Shown here piece after piece: positions 59,558-64,000 of a DNA stretch of 64,000 nt. The notes below the pieces were generated by a model. The model did no database searches. It had not been told where the DNA came from and worked only from the letters and a program-made list of their open reading frames with translations. Made by a program: the position numbers and the translations under genes. The stretch comes from Pseudobdellovibrionaceae bacterium (GTDB lineage Bacteria; Bdellovibrionota; Bdellovibrionia; Bdellovibrionales; Bdellovibrionaceae): assembly GCA_019637915.1 (NCBI GenBank), contig JAHBUV010000001.1, positions 2,140,565 through 2,204,564 on the forward strand, in the 5' to 3' direction. The first letter of the stretch is position 1. Each line of letters opens with the position of its first letter.

Positions 59558-60543
59558 GCTTTGTCCCCGTTCAGCGGAAAGTGGCAGGAGACGACCTGCG
59601 TGTCGTTGAGGGCGCGCAGCTCGGGGTATTCGACGCGGCAGCGCTCCTGCACGTAGGGGCAGCGGTCCTGGAAGCGGCAGGCCGGCGGGATGTCGAGCAG
59701 GCTCGGCACCAGGCCCGGGATGGTCTGCAGACGGTCCAGCTTGTGACCGGTTTCAAAGTGCGGAATCGAATCGAGCAGACCCTTCGTGTAGGGATGGCGG
59801 GGACGGTAGAAGATGTCCTCGACCGTGCCTTGCTCGACGATCTTGCCGGCGTACATGACGATGACGTCCTGGCACATCTCCGCGACGACGCCGAGGTCGT
59901 GGGTGATCAGGATCATGCCGGCCTGGAAGTCCTGCTGCAGTTTGCGCATCAGATCCAGGATCTGCGCCTGGATGGTCACATCCAGGGCGGTGGTGGGTTC
60001 GTCGGCGATCAGCAGTTTCGGATCGCAGGAGATCGCCATGGCGATCATCACGCGCTGGCGCATCCCCCCGGACAGTTGGTGGGGGTACTCTTTGTAGCGT
60101 TGTTCGGGGGCGGGAATGCCGACTTTGCGCAGGATGCCGATGGTGCGCTCGCGGACCTGATCGGCGGTCATCTTGGGATTGTGTTCTTTGATGGCTTCGT
60201 CGATCTGGTTGCCGATGGTGAAAACCGGGTTCAGGGAGGTCATCGGCTCCTGGAAGATCATGGCGATGTCGTTGCCGCGGATGGCGCGCATCTGCTGTTC
60301 CGGGAGCTTCAGCAGGTCGCGTCCTTCGAAGTTCACCTGGCCTTGCGCGATTTCGCCGGGGTTCTGGATCAGGCGCATGACCGAGAGCGACGTCACGGAT
60401 TTGCCGCAACCGCTCTCACCGACGATGCCGAGGGTGCGGCCGCGACGGACCTGGAAGCTCACATCGTCGACGGCGAAAAAAGTCCCGTCGTCGGTGCGAA
60501 AACGCGTTTTCAGGTTTTTCACATCCAGCAAAAGATCACTCAC
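59554..60543 (-). CDS. oppD: peptide ABC transporter ATPase (OppD/DppD type)
   Basis: 329 residues from a GTG at 60543, preferred over a TTG seven codons upstream because CAGG is at good distance. Walker [13 protein letters not shown]-loop [11 protein letters not shown], signature [15 protein letters not shown], Walker [13 protein letters not shown], and a C-terminal [14 protein letters not shown] cluster motif. It pairs with the downstream ATPase. A clear promoter lies just upstream, overlapping the phosphatase stop codon. Confidence 0.93.
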   Translation of the reverse strand: MSDLLLDVKNLKTRFRTDDGTFFAVDDVSFQVRRGRTLGIVGESGCGKSVTSLSVMRLIQNPGEIAQGQVNFEGRDLLKLPEQQMRAIRGNDIAMIFQEPMTSLNPVFTIGNQIDEAIKEHNPKMTADQVRERTIGILRKVGIPAPEQRYKEYPHQLSGGMRQRVMIAMAISCDPKLLIADEPTTALDVTIQAQILDLMRKLQQDFQAGMILITHDLGVVAEMCQDVIVMYAGKIVEQGTVEDIFYRPRHPYTKGLLDSIPHFETGHKLDRLQTIPGLVPSLLDIPPACRFQDRCPYVQERCRVEYPELRALNDTQVVSCHFPLNGDKA

Positions 60544-60575
60544 GTCAGCCTGAACCTCTCTCAAAAGGTTTTCAT

Positions 60576-60604
60576 TTTATACAGGCCGGAGGCCGCGACT
60601 TCAA
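60576..60604 (-). promoter_or_regulatory. sigma70-like promoter for the ATPase genes
   Basis: On the minus strand TTGAAG (60604-60599), a 17-bp spacer and TATAAA (60581-60576), 33 bp before the oppD start. The -35 hexamer covers the stop codon of the phosphatase gene. Confidence 0.55.
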
Positions 60605-61260
60605 CAAAGAGATGCAATCAAAGCAGGCAATTCACGGTAGTGGCCGATAATGCCTAAGGGCTGATATTTATTCAAAATTTCAATGCGGGTGTAACCGAAT
60701 CCGATGGCCACGGCGCCCACTCCGGCGGCTTGAGCCGAGGCCATATCGGGGGTGCCGTCACCGATCATCAGGGTCTGATGGGATTGAAATCCGGCGCGGG
60801 CCATCATGGTCTGGAGGGGCAGGGCGCTGGGTTTGCGCTCGGCCAGGGTGTCGGCGCCGAAAATGCCCTGCCAGGGAAAGCGCTCAAGGCCGTAGTGCTG
60901 CATCAAGGCCCGCGTGGGCTTTTCATTTTTATTGGTGATCAGGCCGATCCGGCCCCCGTCGCTCAACCATTTTTCGATGAAATCAAAAACGCCGGGAAAG
61001 ACCGTCGTCGTGCGGGTCATGTCGTTTTCATAGTTTTCCAGGAAGCGTTCGATCAGCAATTCCTGGCGGGCATGGTCGGTGACTTCCGGGAAAACGCCCG
61101 TGATCAGCATCTTCAGGCCCTCGCCGATGTGGCTGACGATCACCTCGTGGGCGAGCTCCTGTTTCCCGTGTTCGCGCAGGGTTTTGTTCACGGCGCTGGA
61201 GATATCCCCGGCCGAATCGATCAGGGTGCCGTCGAGGTCAAAGCAGAGCAAACGAATCAT
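60601..61260 (-). CDS. HAD hydrolase, phosphoglycolate phosphatase-like
   Basis: 219 residues. HAD subfamily IA with a helical cap: FDLDGTLIDS (7-16), ITNKNEKPTRALMQ (motif II), Lys in AERKPSALPLQ, and MIGDGTPDMASAQAAG (motif IV). Similar proteins dephosphorylate 2-phosphoglycolate or other small phosphates; the true substrate is open. Coupled by a 4-bp overlap to the upstream hydrolase gene. Confidence 0.88.
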   Translation of the reverse strand: MIRLLCFDLDGTLIDSAGDISSAVNKTLREHGKQELAHEVIVSHIGEGLKMLITGVFPEVTDHARQELLIERFLENYENDMTRTTTVFPGVFDFIEKWLSDGGRIGLITNKNEKPTRALMQHYGLERFPWQGIFGADTLAERKPSALPLQTMMARAGFQSHQTLMIGDGTPDMASAQAAGVGAVAIGFGYTRIEILNKYQPLGIIGHYRELPALIASLC

Positions 61261-62030
61261 GACCCATTTTCGGCCTTGAGCGGAGGCGGATCAAGTTTTA
61301 TCGCCACTTCCTTCAGAAAGCGTGTCACTGGTGGCTCATAATCCCCGGGGAAATCGCGCAAGCCGTTCAGGTGCTCCGCCCCGGGCAGGGCGAGCTTGCG
61401 CCAGTCCAGTTGCGCATGGGGGGCGAAGACGGCGTCGATCTGGTCCGGGGAAATCAGAGGATCTTTCCAGCCGCGGATCGAGAGGATGGGAAAATGTTTC
61501 GGGAACTCTTTGAGCTCGTCGCCGAGATCGCCGTGCAGATGCGGGCTCCAGAGCAATGATAAAAAAGGCGTCGCCGCCAGACGGCCGAACAGGGTCGGGA
61601 TCTTCTTTTCCCGCGCGTAGAGGTTGTAGATCGAGCGCACGAGTTTCCCCGAAGGCCCGCTGTCGGCGATCAGGGCTTTGATGTCGGCGCAGCGCCGGCG
61701 CGCCAAAGCCTCGATGGCGCCGCCGGTGGGATTGGAGAAGGAAAAAACGATCTTGTCGCCGTCGATCATGTTCAGCAGCTGTTCGATCTGGTCGGCGTAA
61801 ACGTGCTTGAAGCCGAAACGCCCGCGCGTGGAGACGGGCGGACGCCACGGTGAAAAACCTTCTTCGAGCTCGAAGGCGAAGGCATCGAAGCCGAGCCCGT
61901 TCACGAATTCGATGTGGCGATGGATCTGCGCTTTTTTCCCTTCGAAAAAGGGCACGAAAAAAACGGTCTCTTCGTACTTCTTCGCCGGAGCCGGGAAGAG
62001 TTCCCCGTGAAAGGGAAAAGAGACCGTCAT
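61257..62030 (-). CDS. alpha/beta hydrolase-like protein
   Basis: 257 residues. Strand-helix layout of an alpha/beta hydrolase: FVPFFEGKKAQIHRH, a degenerate nucleophile elbow FSFSNPTGGAIEAL (Ser near 97-99, not a plain GxSxG), Asp in RGWKDPLISP and His in GAEHLNGL. A cap-like segment lies at 130-180. The substrate is unknown. It follows the E1 gene after 9 bp and overlaps the phosphatase gene, so the three form an operon. Confidence 0.7.
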   Translation of the reverse strand: MTVSFPFHGELFPAPAKKYEETVFFVPFFEGKKAQIHRHIEFVNGLGFDAFAFELEEGFSPWRPPVSTRGRFGFKHVYADQIEQLLNMIDGDKIVFSFSNPTGGAIEALARRRCADIKALIADSGPSGKLVRSIYNLYAREKKIPTLFGRLAATPFLSLLWSPHLHGDLGDELKEFPKHFPILSIRGWKDPLISPDQIDAVFAPHAQLDWRKLALPGAEHLNGLRDFPGDYEPPVTRFLKEVAIKLDPPPLKAENGS

Positions 62031-62039
62031 GGAAAACTC

Positions 62040-64000
62040 CTAGTGCTTGTTCGCCGGATTGCGGGACGGCCAGAGTTCGGTCCAGTGGGTCGGCGAAGCG
62101 CCGGCCGCCTGGTGGGCCTCTCCCAGGGCCTGTTCGCTGACGATGGTCTGCTCGAGGGCTGTCTCCGAAAGGACTTTGCCGCAGGCCTCGACGATGGATT
62201 CGGCGTCGATGCCGTGATAGGCGAAAATCTCGCTCGGACGCCCCACCTTCGAGTGCTTGCGCACGGCGCAGGCCTCGTGGCGGACGCCGACGACGGAGCC
62301 CAGGTTGTCGAGCAAGCCGGCCTCCCCGTCGTGCACGCTGACGATCGGCACACGCTTGCCGGCGACGGTGATCAGTTCCCCGGCGGCGACGTCTTCGGTG
62401 CGGCGCAGGTGCAGATCGGCGTTGATGCCGAGGCCTTCGCGCAACCAGTGGTAATCGTTTTCATGGGCGAGGATCCCGCACAGCAAATCCGGCGAGGTCA
62501 CGACGACGACGTTGGCGTAAATGCCGCGCTCCAAGAGGGCTTCCGAGGCTTTCAGCGCCTCCGTGGAGGGAGAGCCCATGGAGAAGATGTTGACGACGTT
62601 GTCCCCGGGTTCGTAACCGGCGTAGCCGCGGTAATCAACCAGGTAGTAAGCGCCTTGCAGGACATCCTCACGGATCTTCAGCAGGATGTCGGCATCATCC
62701 ATGGCGGCGACTTCGCTTTCGCTGATGGCGCCCGCCATCGGGAATTCGGCGCGGGCGAGAGCTTGCGAGGCGTCGGCCTTGAAGCGGCGCTGGCGTTTCA
62801 GGTTCGTCATCATGTCTTTTTGCTCCACGCCGCGGGTGACGCCGCGGATGAGAACGCCGTTGCGGCCGGCGTTGTCGTTGAGCAGGTGGCGCTTCATGGC
62901 GTCCGACAGGATCCAGTCGAGCTCCTGGCAGAAGAAAGGCTCCCAAGTCACCTGGTTCGGGATCTGGATGTCGGATTTCCAGCCGTGCTGCGCGCCTTCC
63001 GGCGACAGGGTCACGCCCGAGGGCGTGCCGACGCAGATGAAGCTCGATTTCCAATAAAGATTGTAGAAGTACTGGTCGAGAGCGCGTTTGATGAAGAAGT
63101 CGTAGACCGTCATCAAGGGCATGATCGGCACGCCGACGGTGTCGCGCAGGCGGCCGAAGGAGCCGACGCAGCTCATGACGTTGCACTCGGCGATTTCGAA
63201 ACGCAGGAAACGGTCGCTGACGTCCTCGCCGGGCACGAGGTCCGGGGTCTTCTCGTCTTTGACGCCGTATTCCTCCTCGAGATCGGTGACCACGGGGGCG
63301 CCGAAGATCTTCCCGTCCATGGCGGGGTTCAGGTTCGTCGAGGTGCCGACGTCGGGGGCCATGGAGATGAACAGCTCCCCGGCGGTTTTCCATGACTTCT
63401 CGAAGTCGTTCAGGGGTTTCTGGCCCTGGGCGGCTTTCTTGTCGTCCCAAGGCGTGTTGGCGATGCGCACGAGCTTGGCGGTCAATTGCCCCAGCATCCA
63501 TTGCGTGTGCGGGTAGCTCGCCATCTTCAGATTGATGTCCAGGGAGTCCGGGATGCCGCCGTTCTTCTCGATCTGATCGAGGAAGAGTTTCTGGTTGCGC
63601 TCTTTGAGGGCAGCCTGGTTCCTCAAATCAGCGTAAAGCTTCTCGCCTCGCTCTTTGAGGAACTTGCCTTCCGCGCTGCCGGCGCTGAAACGCTCGAACA
63701 GTTTGTCGCCTTTGAGGCCTTGTTTGTTCTTGAGCTCGGCCACTTCGTCTTCGCTCGGGAGGGCGGAGTGGTTGCCCGGTTGCGCGGCCATGCGCAGGCC
63801 CCAGCCCTTCAGGGTGTGGGCGACGATCATCGTCGGGCGGCGCTTCGAGTCGCGGGCTTTGATCATGGCTTCGGCCAGGGACAGCATGTCGTGGCCGCCG
63901 AAGTCGCGGAAAGCGTCGAAGAGCTCCTGCTCGCTGACGTTGTCGAGGAACTTCTTCAGGTGCGGGTGTTCCTTGGCGATGCCTTTTTTCAGGGCCTTGA
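62040..64000 (-). CDS. aceE: pyruvate dehydrogenase E1-like (homodimeric) protein, 5' end outside window
   Basis: The frame is open to the right edge; 652 C-terminal residues are visible, of about 880 expected. Recognisable parts of the homodimeric E1/transketolase fold: VAHTLKGWGLRMAAQPGNHS, a pyrimidine-domain region (ECNVMSCVGSFGRLRDTVGV), a GTPSGVTLSPEGAQHGWKSD block like the TTLNGEGLQH block of AceE, and a C-terminal domain with VVVVTSPDLL. It decarboxylates pyruvate (or a similar 2-oxoacid) with thiamine diphosphate. The GDGE cofactor motif lies outside. The identity as AceE rather than another 2-oxoacid E1 is likely but not certain. Confidence 0.75.
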   Translation of the reverse strand, partial: KALKKGIAKEHPHLKKFLDNVSEQELFDAFRDFGGHDMLSLAEAMIKARDSKRRPTMIVAHTLKGWGLRMAAQPGNHSALPSEDEVAELKNKQGLKGDKLFERFSAGSAEGKFLKERGEKLYADLRNQAALKERNQKLFLDQIEKNGGIPDSLDINLKMASYPHTQWMLGQLTAKLVRIANTPWDDKKAAQGQKPLNDFEKSWKTAGELFISMAPDVGTSTNLNPAMDGKIFGAPVVTDLEEEYGVKDEKTPDLVPGEDVSDRFLRFEIAECNVMSCVGSFGRLRDTVGVPIMPLMTVYDFFIKRALDQYFYNLYWKSSFICVGTPSGVTLSPEGAQHGWKSDIQIPNQVTWEPFFCQELDWILSDAMKRHLLNDNAGRNGVLIRGVTRGVEQKDMMTNLKRQRRFKADASQALARAEFPMAGAISESEVAAMDDADILLKIREDVLQGAYYLVDYRGYAGYEPGDNVVNIFSMGSPSTEALKASEALLERGIYANVVVVTSPDLLCGILAHENDYHWLREGLGINADLHLRRTEDVAAGELITVAGKRVPIVSVHDGEAGLLDNLGSVVGVRHEACAVRKHSKVGRPSEIFAYHGIDAESIVEACGKVLSETALEQTIVSEQALGEAHQAAGASPTHWTELWPSRNPANKH

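Noticed and set aside
1-64000. tRNA, rRNA, CRISPR array, prophage or toxin-antitoxin genes
   Set aside because: Every gap above 50 bp was read by eye; none shows a tRNA cloverleaf, repeat-spacer pattern or integrase/transposase. Covariance-model scans could still find small RNAs.

Overview
The window looks like chromosomal DNA of a GC-rich Gram-negative bacterium. The best fit is the Bdellovibrionota (Bdellovibrio-like, protein-feeding or predatory bacteria), although no rRNA is present to prove it. Support comes from a lipopolysaccharide heptose epimerase, many secreted peptidase-like and cell-wall proteins, catabolism of leucine and of Phe/Tyr, several lineage-restricted secreted proteins, a REC-GGDEF cyclase and a PilZ protein with a GYF_2-like N-terminus. 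About 61 protein genes fill almost all of the sequence, with many 4-bp start/stop overlaps. I found no tRNA, rRNA, CRISPR array, transposase or prophage gene.

Layout. 1-2796 (minus): an S9 peptidase cut by the left edge, a two-domain methyltransferase and a small anchored protein. 2830-8644 (plus): a leucine/isovalerate operon made of a hotdog-fold protein, methylcrotonyl-CoA carboxylase split over three genes, methylglutaconyl-CoA hydratase and HMG-CoA lyase. 8688-10211: a membrane-anchored protein with a caspase-like DACGSG motif. 10216-14865 (minus): a pantothenate/CoA operon in the order Rossmann-DUF2520 protein (PanG-like), panB, panC, coaBC, coaX, panD. 15008-18533: an unknown protein, a HAD-IG nucleotidase and a small Pif1-like helicase.

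18597-24238: tyrosine catabolism (hppD, hmgA) overlapping ribD, with an aromatic amino acid hydroxylase carrying a large C-terminal extension on the facing strand. 24235-31431: hldD, an S41 protease, an esterase, a secreted lysozyme-like protein and a divergent SelO-family protein. 31435-36930: corA coupled to an ATP-grasp-like gene, xthA, fxsA, a penicillin-binding protein and a TetR regulator. 37015-43354: secreted proteins (one of 819 aa, one a cysteine repeat protein), a DksA relative lacking the zinc cysteines and an L,D-transpeptidase.

43409-50466: agmatinase and arginine decarboxylase flank an oligopeptide transporter (binding protein plus two permeases). A 194-bp element with near-perfect terminal inverted repeats exactly fills the gap between two convergent stop codons at 48347-48540. 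50513-58508: leuS, a REC-GGDEF cyclase, a CDF transporter, trmB, a ferredoxin, trxB, a response regulator and a PilZ protein. 58577-64000 (minus): an E1 dehydrogenase cut by the right edge, a hydrolase, a phosphatase and the two ATPases that probably complete the oligopeptide transporter.

Taken together, the genes describe a cell that digests proteins and imports peptides. It burns Leu and Phe/Tyr to acetyl-CoA-level intermediates, makes its own CoA and putrescine, and remodels peptidoglycan. The most unusual signals are the 194-bp inverted-repeat element, the divergent SelO-like enzyme, the three-gene carboxylase, the extended aromatic hydroxylase, the zinc-less DksA relative with a structured promoter, the cysteine repeat protein and the caspase-like anchored protein.
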